Assembly (NCBI RefSeq): GCF_003597395.2
Contig: NC_133770.1
Span: 297,299,398-297,363,397, forward strand
Reading direction: 5' to 3'
Source: Chelonoidis abingdonii
Taxonomy: Eukaryota; Chordata; Testudines; Testudinidae
Length of the DNA: 64,000 nt
Of this stretch, positions 22,193 to 33,799 are shown piece by piece. Position 1 is the stretch's first letter, and the number at the start of each line of letters is the position of its first letter. The notes under the pieces are model-generated. The model did not search any database. It saw only the letters and a list, made by a program, of their open reading frames with translations, and was not told where the DNA came from. The position numbers and the translations under genes were made by a program.

Positions 22193-22220
22193 CTTATATC
22201 TCGCCCGGCTCCACATGTGG
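22193..22220 (-). promoter_or_regulatory. candidate ARC core promoter: TATA-like box and E-box
   Basis: Read on the minus strand, a palindromic E-box CACATGTG (22212-22219, within CCACATGTGG) is followed by GCCGGGCGA and then GATATAAG (22193-22200), a TATA-like element. A start site would be expected about 25-30 bp further on, near 22165. ARC is a TATA-type immediate-early gene in mammals, which fits. No CpG island caps the site. Confidence 0.45.
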
Positions 22221-22951
22221 GTGGCACCCTGACTCTTCCTCCACGCACAGCTCCACGCTTATTGGAGGAGAGCAGGCCCGGTGGCTGTGGCAACACAAAT
22301 CTTGGCAGCCCTCCCTCTGCTTCCCGCCCCCTCACGCACACCCCCAGCCTCAATGCTGAGAAGCGCTTGAAAGGTTCTGGAGACAGTTGGATGGATGGAT
22401 GAGTAATCCCACCTTCTGCCTTTCAACTCCCAGAAAGCACTTATTCATCCCTCAACTATTTACTCAGCAAGGTCATCATTAGCATGCTTCCCCCAGCGTC
22501 GCTCACAGAGGGGAGAAATGCATATGAATTCAGTGTGTCACATCAAGCCAGCCGCCCACAGTCCCTTGCACCCCCCCTACATACCCACACACACACACAC
22601 CGGCAATTGTTGAAAATTGTGATAATTCAGCAGAAAGGAGAAAGGGGAGGGAGAGGAGTGGACGGAGCCACTGGGATTCAAATGAAAACACTCTGGAATT
22701 TCTAAAGCTCTGGTAGGTGGGAGTTGTTCCAGCCATTTAATGACACCAGGCCAGCTGCTATCTTGGGGATATTTGTGACGGAGGGAGGGAACAGAGAGGA
22801 GAGGGGAAATCTCATCTAGGTTTTCCACCAAATTAAATCCGCCCATCCAAAGTGCGTTCCTTACTAAGCTTGAATCAGATGCTTTAATTGTTCTGCCAGC
22901 CCACAGACGCAGATGAAGCTGAATTTGTTCTTGGCAAGGCAGGAAAGCCAA

Positions 22952-23036
22952 CCATAAAAGGAGACCGGGGCCTTATATAACCGAAGGATGAAGGATTCCC
23001 TTCCAGAGAGAGTTCCCTTCCGGAAGAGCCGTCATA
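22952..23036. promoter_or_regulatory. candidate serum-response/activity enhancer upstream of ARC
   Basis: CCATAAAAGG (22952-22961) fits the SRF CArG consensus CC(A/T)6GG exactly. CCTTATATAACC (22971-22982) is CArG-like. TTCCGGAA (23018-23025) is a palindromic ETS site, the type bound by Elk-family ternary complex factors that partner SRF. CCGTCA (23029-23034) is a CRE half-site TGACGG on the minus strand. The CArG box lies about 1.33 kb upstream of the ARC ATG. A serum response element at roughly -1.4 kb is established for rodent Arc. Function here is inferred from motif clustering and position. Confidence 0.55.
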
Positions 23037-23040
23037 CGGC

Positions 23041-25439
23041 TTGGGGGAGTGGTGGGGTGAGTGCGTGTGTCTCCTCGTTCCAAGGCGGAGGGAGCTGTCC
23101 TGGGCTGCTTACTCAGAGGGTTTGCAGTGTTATGTAACGAGGTGGCTCATACTGGTCCTCAGTGGCTGTCTCCCCCCTACATTCCGGGCAGCGTGCCAGC
23201 CATGCCAAGGCAGTGTCCGCACCAGGCTATTTGCCAAGCGTCTCCTACAGTCACTAGGGCTGGTTCAGCTCTGACGCTGGCAGGGAGAGCGGGACCCTGA
23301 CCGTGGACAGGATGCCAGCAGTTGCCAGCATTTTAACAACCCTCTGCTCAGAGGCGAGCCAGCCGACACAGTTGTTCAGAGGCTGGTGGTCTCTGGAGCT
23401 CCCACGGGAGCTGGGGTGACAATGTGTAGACCAGGCCATAGTGGCTGAGATCAAGCCACACAACTCTCAGCTGGAGCCTGACACACCCTCCTTTCCTGTC
23501 ATGTTGTGATGTGACATGCCATGGACCTAGGGTGCTTCTCTTCCTCCCTTGTTCTCATAGTAGCAGGTATCCAACTGCTAGACTCACCAGCTGCCCTCTA
23601 GGCCCCTCCAGCCACAGGCCTGATATCCCAGGGATCCTGTCTTAAACCTCCCTGGTTGATAAGAGGCTAGTCTCAAGGATTTCGTGGAGTCATGGAAGTT
23701 AGAGAAGGAAAAGGACAATCCCACATGGGTAGCACCAAGTCGTTCCTAGAGGACAAACTTAGGTGTTCTATCCAGCCCATGTCCCATGTAGTGAATTAGG
23801 TGAGTGCATCGGATTATGAACCCAATTTTCAAGGGTCTTGCTTTGCATGCCCAGTCACCACGGGTGTGCACATGACTTGGGGAACTGCTTACACAACTGC
23901 CACAACACATTACACACTTTGCACACCTAACTGGACACCTGCCCCTGTGCAACACTTCTCCCCCATCTTCCACTGCATGCACGTGCGAGCGCGCGCACTC
24001 ACACACACAAACTCACAGGGCTAGCTCCATCCCAGCTGTGTCCCACTGAACACTGGAGTTACACCAGCAATGAACTTGTGTCTCACAAACCCCACACTCA
24101 AAGCCCGAGTCACTGGGAGGTTAGAATGGGCCCGGATGGTGCTTTGGATTCAGTTTGTCTGATTCCAGCTCTGCTTTCTGCAGTGCGCTGGTTCCCTCCC
24201 GAGCTGTTTGGCTTTCTGGGGTCTGGGGAGTGGGGGTTCCTTCTGGGCTTCCTGGGGAATGTCTGGCTGGTGGAAAATACCATGACAACTGTTTTCCTGG
24301 TATTGCTAATTAAAGGAAGGTGAGTAGGCAGCAAGGAAGGAAAGAGGGGAGCCGGAAGCAAAGGGAAGGAGAAAGAGAACTGGCACAGACACGGAGGAAT
24401 GGGGACAGTGGGAGAGACAGACCGAGACAGACCCAGCCAGAGGTTCACTGGGACCATGGAGAGGGACAAACAAGAAGAGCGGGGCCAGGAGGATCACAGG
24501 GAACGGAGACTCTGAGGCCTAGTTATTATGATTGCCACTGTTTATTGCTGGCCACCATGGTGCTCAGCACTGAGCTAGACACATGGTGCCCTCGTGCGCA
24601 GGCTGATCAGAAGAGGACAGGAGCAGGGGAGAGGATGACAAGCTGGAGAGCAGAACAGAAGGGGAGGTGATAGGCTCTCACTCGTCCTGTGGAGCCGAAC
24701 CAGCACTAGCAAGCAGAGGAGACATTGCACAAAGGGAGACGAGAAAACCAGGGTGGGCAGTGAGCGGCCTGCTCCCATACTGCTGATAGAGGGGAGGGGA
24801 GCAGAAAGAAAGAGGAAAGGAGGGAGGGAGGGAGGGAGGAAAAGCAAGCTAAATAGAAAGAACACGATTCATCTTTCACTGACACTGTGTAAACTGGGGT
24901 TATTCCCCTGGGGTTTATTCCCTTGTGTGAGATCAGAATCAGGCACAAAACATCCATAGAGGGGAAAAGGGCTAATTAGGCTGACCCCAAAATGAGTGCA
25001 GTCTGGGAGGGAGAGCGCCGAACACCCACACAGACAATCAAAAAGACAATGGGCCGAACTGATCCCCGGAGCAGCTCGTCATTCTCCAGTGGAGTCCCCT
25101 CAGGGCTAAGTTTGAGCCTGTATCTTTAATAGTGTGAGCTCCCCCCAGAACCCTGGACTCCCCAGGGCTCAGTAGCCCCCCAGTGCACTGGCTGCTATAG
25201 GAGGAGCAAGAGGCAAGCAGGGGGGAAGAGCTCCCCGTCCACCTGCGGTGGGGTGCTACAGCTCCCTGCATGTGCTAGGGATGTGCGGAGATGCTGCTTG
25301 CAGCCCCCTGTGCCACACGAGATGTTTCCCCTGGGACATCAGTGGCAGTTGTCACCCAAAAGGAAAACCGCCTATCACAATGAGTTTGTATGGGTCCTAT
25401 ATTTACCATAAAGGGAGGCTGAATGGCCAACGGAAATAA
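23041..25439. other. ARC upstream intergenic DNA
   Basis: No gene recognised. 24305-24480 and 24600-24845 are strongly purine-rich on the plus strand, ending in a GGGA/GGAG-rich run at 24818-24842 (GGGAGGGAGGGAGG). A short CA-rich run sits near 24000. No repeat termini were identified. Confidence 0.4.
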
Positions 25440-25545
25440 CTTGGGCTTGGCACTTCTGGTTTGAATCCCAGTTGCACCGCTAACTCTCCGTGACCCTGGG
25501 GAGAAATGTTCTCCCTGCCTCAGTCTACCCATCTCCAAGACAGAT
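25440..25545 (+). repeat. MIR-like SINE fragment
   Basis: TTGAATCCCAGTTGCACCGC, then CTCTCCGTGACCCTGGG and CTGCCTCAGTCTACCCATCT reproduce the MIR/core-SINE order (B-box region, CCTTGGG, then TCAGTTTCCCCATCT). Confidence 0.6.
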
Positions 25546-25894
25546 GCTGTGTGCTAGGCTGCAGGAGAGCAGCTCAAATTAAGGTGCTAAAGGAAAGCAC
25601 TGAGGCTGTGTAGTGAGGTGCCCAGCTGAGAACAGGCAGAAGGTGCTGCATTTACAGTATCAGCACTGCCTGGAACCTTACTGTGAAGACTAGCAACATG
25701 ATCTAGTCTGGAGCAGAGCTGGCCCCAACTCGACTGTAATCACATGGCGGGATTACAGCTTGAACTGAGCTCCGGAGCTAGCTCTGATCTAGCTAGCTCA
25801 GGTTCCAGAGCTGCAAAGGCGGGACAGCGTGAACTTCTGCATGGGCTGTGCAAACCTGCCCCCAACCCTGGGGAACTATTCAGGAGGTTGCCTG

Positions 25895-26985
25895 TGATTC
25901 CCAGATTCCAAGACCAGCGAGACCTTTGTGATCACCTAGCCTGACCTTCTGCATAGCACAGGGCAGAGAACTGCCCCAAATCAATTCCTAGTGCATACTG
26001 CTTAGAAAAACAGCCAGGCTTCATTTACAAATAGTCAGTAATGGAGAATCCACCACGATCTTTGGTAAATTGTTCCAGCGGTTAATTACACATGCTGGTA
26101 AAAGTTTCTGTCTTATCTCCAGTCTGAATTGGGCCTACTTCAACTTCCAGCCATGTTAGATCTTCCTCTGCTAGACTGAAGAGCCTGTTATCAAATATTT
26201 GTTCCCACTGGAAGTCCACATAGACTGTGATGAGGTCACCCCTTAACCTCTTGAGTCTGTCTATAAAACATGCTTTCTAATCCTTTAGTCATTCTTGTGG
26301 CTCTTCTCTGAACTTCTCCAATTTATTAGCAACCTCCTTCAGGAGAGAGAAAAATTGTTCTTCTTAACCTCTCAGGATAGGACAAGAAGCAACGGGCTTA
26401 AATTGCAGCAAGGGCAGTTTAGGATATTTTTCCTGAGGTCCATCCTAAACTGTCAGGGTGGTTAGGCGCTGGAATAAATTGCCTAGGGAGGTTGTGGAAT
26501 CCCCATCATTGGGGATTTTTAAGAGCAGGTTAGACACCTATCAGGGATGGTCTAGATAATACTTAGTCCTGCCTTGCGTGCAGGGGACTGGACTAGATGA
26601 CCTCTTGAGGTCCCTTCCAGTTCTATGATTCAATTGCAGCCACCCAAACTGGGCAAAGGATTCAAGTAGAAGTTGCACCAGTGCTAAATTTAGGGGTAGA
26701 ATAACTTCTCTGCTCCTACTTAAGCTTCCCCTGTTTGTGCAGCCCAGGATGGCATTAGCACTTTTGGCCACAGCGTCACACTGGACATTCATGTTCAGCT
26801 ATTTATCCACTACAACCCTCAAAGCTTTTTCCGAGTCACTGCTTCCCTGTCCCATGTCCTGTGAGCATGGCCTACATTCTTTGTTTTTAGATGTATGCAT
26901 TAGCTACAGTATAACACATGTTATTTGCTTGTGCCCTGCGTACCAAGCAATTCAGATTCCTCAGTGACCTGTTCTCCTCTTTATT
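25895..26985 (-). mobile_element. CR1 LINE, 3' part, split by another CR1
   Basis: Reverse-complement CR1 text runs from AGATTCCAAGACCAGCGAGA (3' end) through TTGTGATCACCTAG, AATTGTTCCAGCGGTTAATTA and GGTCACCCCTTAACCTC to AACTTCTCCAATTTATTAGC. After an interruption at 26341-26631 it resumes in correct register with AAACTGGGCAAAGGATTC, GGATGGCATTAGCACTTTTG and TCACACTGGACATTCATG. Residual minus-strand coding includes a VAKSANAILGC-like segment of the CR1 ORF2 C-terminus. It is long decayed. Confidence 0.85.
26341..26631 (+). mobile_element. CR1 LINE 3' end nested in the older CR1
   Basis: The sense-orientation CR1 tail reads GGAATAAATTGCCTAGGGAG, GTTGTGGAATCCCCATCATTG, GACTGGACTAGATGACCTC and TTCCAGTTCTATGATTC, the characteristic 3' end. 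It sits inside a minus-strand CR1, so it is the younger insertion. It is 5'-truncated, as is usual for CR1. Confidence 0.85.
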
Positions 26986-29900
26986 TACCACTTGGCCACA
27001 CCCCAAGACTCCAGTAAAGTCACAAGACAGTTGTCTTCTTCTAACACTGAACAAGGAACTTTACTGGAATAAAGAAAACAGTGGGCTTGTCTTCACTGCA
27101 ACGGTTAGCTTGAGCGACGCCTCTCCGCCTAGCCTTGCAAAACACTGGAGCTGCCCAGTGGGACTAGATGAGCAGTTGGTGAGTTGTACTAACTCCAGCT
27201 GGAGCTGCATCACCACTGCATTACTGGCTGGAGTGTCAGGCACACCGGAGCTTCGGCCTTCCCACGTCCTGGATGGGCCAGAGAACTGGAATTTAAAGCA
27301 CCATTTAACTCAAGTGAGAGATATTTGTGCATGAGCAGAGGGGCAACCCTGGGGTTATAGTTTGAGCTGACAAACCCACAGCATTACACATAAGCTGCCC
27401 AGCCTTTCTCCCTCCTTCACTGCAGAGGTCACTTCCCCAGCCTCAACCCACCAGCCCTCCTGCTATAGATTTAAGGAAACAGCGCACACGCCCTCTCAGC
27501 TCTGCCTGCTGCAGAAAGTTGGCTGGTGGGTTGTTTTCTTCTGGAAGCAGCGTCTGCAGGAAGGGTGGTCGGAAGGAGATACAGAGATGTGTAAAAAAAA
27601 TAAGAACGATAATAATATATTTAGAGTACAGTCGAGCGTTCTAGTCATCTGTCTCCAGGCCGGGAACATTTCAAACCACACTCAGAACGCACAACATATC
27701 AATCACAACACAAATTCACATCAGCGCCTGTACTGTTCTTGCCACCTCAAAGTGGGCGCCCACTGTACTTCTTTGTTGAAACCCCCTAATTTTGTGGCAG
27801 CAGGGAGCTCGCAAGTGGGAGACATCAGAGGATAAGTGCATTATTGATATTAATTATTATTATTATTGACAATAGCTGGGAGCAGGGAAACCTGCGAGTT
27901 CTTCCAATTTTTTTCCCCCCAACTAGCACTTCCTTTTGGAGCCAGATAAATCTTATTCCAGTATTAAAAAAAGAGAAAAAAAATTCAGCGAGGCCTTTAT
28001 TTTCAAATGCAATGTTTTTTGGTTTTGTTTCCTTAGTAGGCAGGGAAAATATTAACAAGCAATTGTTTTATCCTGCTCTTACCATTGCGTCCCCACAGCG
28101 TCAAACCAGCAGACACTTAATCAAGGAAACAAACTCATTCTCTTTATTGTTTTTCCTGGTTTTTTTGCCTTTCCAATCTGAACAGTGCCCTTGGCTGTTC
28201 TGACACTGATGGGATTAATGTGATAATAGGGACGTAGCTAAATTGGCCTGGTATATTTGTCATGTATCGAGCTGATTAGCTGAGAGGGGACACGTCTGTT
28301 GCCAGAAAAGTAACCAAGCCACATTTGGATCCTGTTTACATTGGTGAAAATCTAGACTAACGTCAGTGAAGTCAATCGAGTGACTCTAGCTCGGCATGAG
28401 TGTAGTGGGGCATGGAATCCAGGCCCCATTGATTAGCTGGGGTTATTTTTAAGTGTGTACTCCTCTTCCTTTGAGTACTGAATTGTCTATCCACTGTTTT
28501 ATCTGTTTTATCTATTCACTGTTAATCCACTGAATTATGTAAGTATTAATGCCTATTCAACAGTAAATTTTAAAATGATGGGGAGGAGGCATTGTGGTTT
28601 GATTTCCAGCCATCCCAGGGCCTGGTTTTCATCAGTGGGTGAGATTACACTGACCTCGTCTGCAGAGTTCTCATCAGTCGCTATTGTGCAGTGTTGCTAA
28701 CCTGAGCCTGAACCAGCTTTGCATCAAAGTCATCCAGGGACATGATAATCATCCAGGTCTTTGCGGCTAATTAAAAGTGGCACTTTCACGTTGGCACATG
28801 CGTTAGAATGGACAAATAAACAGCCTACGTGGTGTCCCTGATGCCTGCACAGGTATCATGGCATTCCTATGTGGAAGGGGTGGTGTCGGCACCATTCCCA
28901 CTGCCCCAGCACCTGCAGGAAGCCCGTGGTGGGTCTGGGGGTCTCTTGTGGGGCTGGAGTGGGCTGGGGCCTTGGTACTGTCCCCCCACTGACATGTTGA
29001 TACATCAGCAGAATCCCCCAGTACCAGGGAATCCCCTTTACAGAAGGCAGGAGATGCCTCGGCAGCATGGGTAAGCAGTGGACATCTGGGCAGATGGGCC
29101 CAGAATCAAGGGAGGGCACAGAGCGATATTACCTGAGAGCTGCAGGATCTGGAGGTCAACCCCTTGCTCGTTCCATGGGGCAAAGGATGGGCCAATGCTG
29201 AGGCAGGAGTTTAACCCCATCAGTGCCTGTCTCCATGAAACAGTCTGGGAGAACCCCATGAAAGTAGCTCCATCCACATCACCAGCATGACCTGGCCCTG
29301 CAGCTGGCTTAACCAGTGCACTAGCTGGCCCAGGGAAGAGAGGGCTTGGCTGGGACACTGCGCTAGGCTGATCCTTGATGGTCTTTTATAGCCCTGTGTG
29401 GCTGCTGCAGCCTCACATGGCTACTCAGGGGCACTGGCCTGCACAGAGCTACAGCAGGCTCAGGGTCATGCACAGGTGAACTTAAAGCCACCTGTACTCT
29501 GCACAATGTGTAGTTGTGGTCCATAACTGGTCTGGATAATACCCAAATCCTATTCATCCAGCAGAGTGGGGTTGCTTGACTTTGGCTTTGGAAGCTCCTG
29601 GGTAACTAGGAAAGTTCTTCTGAACACTGTTGGAGATCTCAGTGTTGCCAGACTTCAACCGTCTTGTGAGGGTCGATGCTTTTTCTTAAAGCACCAGCCC
29701 CTGGAGTCATGTTATTACGTGAGAATCTCAGTTTACAGTAAAAAAAAAAAAAAGTAAGATTCTGGCCCTTCATGTCTGGGGAGAAAAACTGGAAAGTGGA
29801 AACCCTAAAGGTTAAAAAAGAACAGATGGCAAATAAAAGTAGCCCAACCTTTCTGATTTTTAAGGTAATTGCATGAATTTGGGGGTCTGAGTTTTGAACA

Positions 29901-30279
29901 CTTGGGGCTGACAAGACTGAAATCCCCGATAACCATAATCAACGAAACACTCCTACCAACAGAGCCTGCTTTTGAACTGTGAGAGACGGGGATCAACTTG
30001 CTTTTTCGCATACACTCTCTCAAGTCAGGCTTAAATGTGGAGCCTCAGTCAGTGCCTGCAGCATATTAGAAAGCTTGTGATCTGACCCTCAGCTAGTGTG
30101 CGCTGAAGTTAACGGAGCTACACCGGCTGACAGTCTGGCTACTGGCTCTTGTTTCTGATTTCCACCTGTGGCCTTGACATTGTGCTGTGCTCTCCTCTTT
30201 GCCGGGAGGGCCAGGGTCAGTGAAAAGGTGGACGAGGAGCTTCCCAGGGTAATAATGACAAAGACACTCAGCTCTTGCT
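26986..30279. other. ARC distal upstream DNA, no gene seen
   Basis: Open frames are short and unrecognised. Simple features include an A13 run near 29740 and an ATT run at 27850-27870. A CRE-like GCGTCA (28099-28104) and an AP-1-like TGACTC near 28380 lie in a repeat-poor stretch, but no CArG/MEF2/CRE cluster matching the mammalian far-upstream Arc enhancer was found. Confidence 0.4.
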
Positions 30280-30385
30280 CAGCAGATCTCAAAACACTTC
30301 ACCGGGAAGTCACTATTAATACTGGTCCCATTTTACAGAAGGAGAAATGGAGGCACTGGCCCAAGAGCTAAGACTAGAACCAGCC
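30280..30385 (-). repeat. MIR-like SINE fragment
   Basis: CTGGTCCCATTTTACAGAAGG, then AAATGGAGGCACTGGCCCAAG is the reverse-orientation MIR pattern (ATTTTACAGATGAGGAAACTGAGGC...). Right-hand sequence is diverged. Confidence 0.5.
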
Positions 30386-31059
30386 CTGAGGCCCAGGCTA
30401 GGGATCTACTCACTCCACTAATTAAGTGGGCTGCATTAATTTACCAAGCCTCTTGTGTTGGCTAAACACTTATTCCAGCCCACCAGGCTGCAGGCCAACA
30501 GGTGTCAGTATCCAGCCAGCTGCCCTCTCAGCAATAGCCACTGCAACACAGATTAGCCCATGGCGTGTGCTGAGGTTTGTTTATGTTCCCTGTTTTGCTT
30601 GCTGCTGCCTCTCACCGCTTTTTGTTTAACCCACAGTGTGAGTGCTTACTTCTCTGATCAATGCTACTTCCAGCTTTATCCACTAGCCTGCTCTAGCCGG
30701 TGGGAGTTTCAGCTTGATTAAATGCATGCAGCCACCTTCTGTTTGCTGAGGCGAGTAGCTGGCTCCAGGGTGCTGTGGGGACGGAGAGGAAGGGAAAAGT
30801 TACTTTCTGTGGTCAGGAGGCCTGATTCTGGGCTTTCTTAGCCTGGTTTTACACCAGTGCAACTCCACGGACTTCCGTGAAGTTACTTTTGGACTTATAG
30901 CAGTGTAAATGAGAGGCGAATCTGGCCTCGTTAGGAGCAGGAAGGAGACTGAGGGGTGACAAGAGGACGAGGAAGGCAGCAACGGCTCTGGGTAAGGAGA
31001 CTGATAGGTGAGGTTGAGATCTAATGCAGGCAGTGGCTTATCCCACATCTGCCTACTGT

Positions 31060-31165
31060 GGGGTTCTGGCACCATCTCCTGAAGCACCTGGTGCTGGCCT
31101 CTATTGGAGACAGGATACACAGTGGATGGACTGTGGTCTGATCTAGTCTGGCAATTCTGGAAGGC
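31060..31165 (+). mobile_element. CR1 3' fragment
   Basis: TTCTGGCACCATCTCCTGAAGCACCTGGTGCTGGCC, GAGACAGGATAC and CTGTGGTCTGATCTAGTCTGGCAATTC match the 3' UTR of a CR1 subfamily. Compare the related end at 33095-33166. Confidence 0.65.
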
Positions 31166-31210
31166 AGGAAAAAAATGCAATTAAAAACCCTCTTGACTTG
31201 TAATTACCTG

Positions 31211-32445
31211 TGTGACGGGTTAGATCACAGAAACCCCCTGGGAGCTGCCACCCAATGTGCCAAGACTACTTCTAGCCCTGCTTTCCCTGCCAGCTCAGGA
31301 CTCCAGCACCGTGTCTTGCTGAGCCAGATACTCCTGTCTGCTCCAACACAGACCCAAGGTCTTAATTACTTGCCCCAAAGCTGCAGGTTTACCTGAAAGC
31401 AGCTCACAGAAGTGTTGGTGTCTTTAACACTCAGATGCCCAACTCCCAATGGAGTCTAAACCCACATCAATCCGTTTTACCCTGTATAAAGCTTATGCAG
31501 GGTAAACTCATAAATTGTTTGCCCTCTATAACACTGATAGAGAGAGATGCACAGTTGTTTGGTCTCCAAAGTATTAATACATACTCTGAGTTAATTAATA
31601 AGTAAAAAGTGATTTTATTAAATACAGAAAATAGAATTTAAGTGGTTCCAAGTAGCAACAGACAGAACAAAGTAAGTCACCAAGCAAAATAAAATAAAAC
31701 ACACAAGTCTATGTCTAATCAAACTGAATACAGATAATCTCACCCTCAGAGATGCTTCAGTAAGTTTTTTTTCCTCAGACTGGACCCCTTCCAGGCCTGG
31801 GCACAATTCTTTCCTCTGGTACAGCTCTTGTTCCAGCTCAGGGGGTAGCTAGGGGATTCTTCATGATGGCTCCTTTCCTCTTTGTCCTGTTCCACCCCTT
31901 TATATATCTTTTGCATAAGGCGGGAACCCTTTGTCCCTCTCTGGGTTCCCATCCCCTCCTTCTCAATGGAAAGACACCAGGTTAAAGATGGATTTCAGTT
32001 CAGGGGATATGATCACATGTCACTTCAAGACTTCATTGCCCACTTGCCAGCACTCACATATACAGGGAGACTTACAGGTAAAACACACCCAACTGCAGAC
32101 AACTGTCCTGGTTAATGGGAGTCATCAAGATTCCAAACCACCCACACTTCGCATAATTACAATAGGCCCTCAGAGTTATATTTCATATTTCTAGTTTCAG
32201 ATACAAGAGTGGTACATTTATACAAATAGGATGATCACACTCAGTAGTTTATAAGCTTTGTAATGATACCTTACAAGAGACCTTTTGCATGAAGCATATT
32301 CCAATTACATTATATTCACTCATTAGCATATTTTTATAAAACCATATAGACTGCAATGTCACAACCTGATTTTGCAGACCCGTCTTATAATGTTGCAAGC
32401 CTGGAGGTGGCAATAACTGGACCCCTTGGTTGGTGCAATGTGACA
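31211..32445 (-). mobile_element. solo LTR, about 1.2 kb
   Basis: The element begins TGTGACGGGTTAG and ends GCAATGTGACA, giving TG...CA termini. ACCTG (31206-31210) on the left and CCCTG (32446-32450) on the right match at 4 of 5 bases, consistent with a decayed 5-bp target duplication. The minus strand has TTTAATAAAATCAC near 31610 as a possible poly(A) signal, so minus orientation is favoured. There is no gag/pol sequence on either side, so it is a solo LTR formed by LTR-LTR recombination. The family (gypsy or endogenous retrovirus) is not determined. Confidence 0.75.
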
Positions 32446-32654
32446 CCCTGTGACGTTTCTCTTGTGTGTGTACATACCATATAGGCAGCAGCTCTGTGCC
32501 TAATAATTGATTCAGCCACAGAGACTCATAGGCAGTGAGAACAAACTTTCAGTGGTATGGTCAGTTTCTAAATAAACCTTCATCTCAACGAACAACAAAG
32601 CATGTCTCCAAGATCTAATGGCCTATATGTTCAGTTAAACTTGTAAAATCACCT

Positions 32655-33166
32655 GTAACTCTTTTCAGCTTGGAAAAGAGACGACTAAGGGGGGATATGA
32701 TTGAGGTCCATAAAATCATGACTGATGTGGAGAAAGTAAATGGGTAGGAAGTGTTATTTACTCCTTCTCATAACACAAGAATAGGGGCCAACAAATGAAA
32801 TGAATAGGCAGCAGGTTTAAAACAAATAAAAGGAAGTATTTCTTCACACAACACAGAGTCAACCTGTAGAACTCTTTGCCAGAGGATGTTGTGAAGGCCA
32901 AGACTATAACAGGGTTCAAAAAAGAACTAGATAAGTTCATGGAGCATAGGTCCGTCAATGGCTATTCGCCAGGATGGGCAGGGATGATGTCCTTAGCCTC
33001 TGTTTGCCAGAAGCTGGGAATGGGTGACAGGGGATGGATCACTTGACGATTCTCTGTTCTGTTCATTCTCTCTGGGGTACCTGGCATTGGCCGCTGTCGG
33101 CAGACAGGATACTGGGCTAGATGGACCTTTGGTCTGACCCAGTAGGGCCATTCTTATGTTTTTAAC
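32655..33166 (+). mobile_element. CR1 LINE 3' end
   Basis: Sense CR1 text includes GGGGGATATGATTGAGGTC, GGAAGTATTTCTTCACACA, ACTCTTTGCCAGAGGATGTT, AACAGGGTTCAAAAAAGAAC, GGTCCGTCAATGGCTATTCG and the terminal GGACCTTTGGTCTGACCCAG...CCATTCTTATG. It holds only the ORF2 C-terminus/3' UTR portion. Confidence 0.9.
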
Positions 33167-33799
33167 AGTGTCAGGACCGGGGTGTGAGTGGTCAGACCTA
33201 ATGGTTGGAGCCACAGCAGTCCAGAACCAGAAGTCAAACCCAAGAGCCAGGAAGCGAGCAGGGGAACAGGCAGGACCGGAACAGAGCAGGACAACAACAA
33301 GGCTAGGAGAAAGGGAGGCATAGGAACCTCACTTTCAGCCATGCAGGCTGTCCTACCGCAAGCCAGTCTGCCTTGAGGCTAGTTCTCAGGCGTGGCTGAC
33401 AGGTCTCAATCCTGACCCAAAGCCGCTAAACTCCTTTCACCAGCACTAAATTCACCAAGGGCCAGATTATGAATGTGAGTGTGCAAGGGAGGGGGGAAAG
33501 CGAGACCTCCCCCCTTCTCCTCCATTGCCTGCTACCGCTCTCCCCAAAGGGGGTTATGCCTCCCTGAAGCACAGCGCCTCTTGCTGGTCCCACCAGGGAA
33601 GTGCAGCGCTGCCCCATGGCCAGTGAGGGCCAACCTTCACAATGCCATACAACACAACAGCTCACGCCTGAACCCAGCCAGAGGCTGAGGGAGAGTCCTG
33701 CTCTGAGGAAAGGCCTGCACCAGGGGCTGTGCGTGTGGAGGAGGTGTGAGGCGCTCTCATCCGAACAACAGACTTGTAGGTAACAGAGAATGATTCAGC
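33167..33799. other. purine-rich intergenic DNA
   Basis: GTCAGGACCGGGGTGTGAG followed by CAG/AGGA-rich text to about 33330 may be part of a repeat, but no termini are visible. No gene was recognised. Confidence 0.3.
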
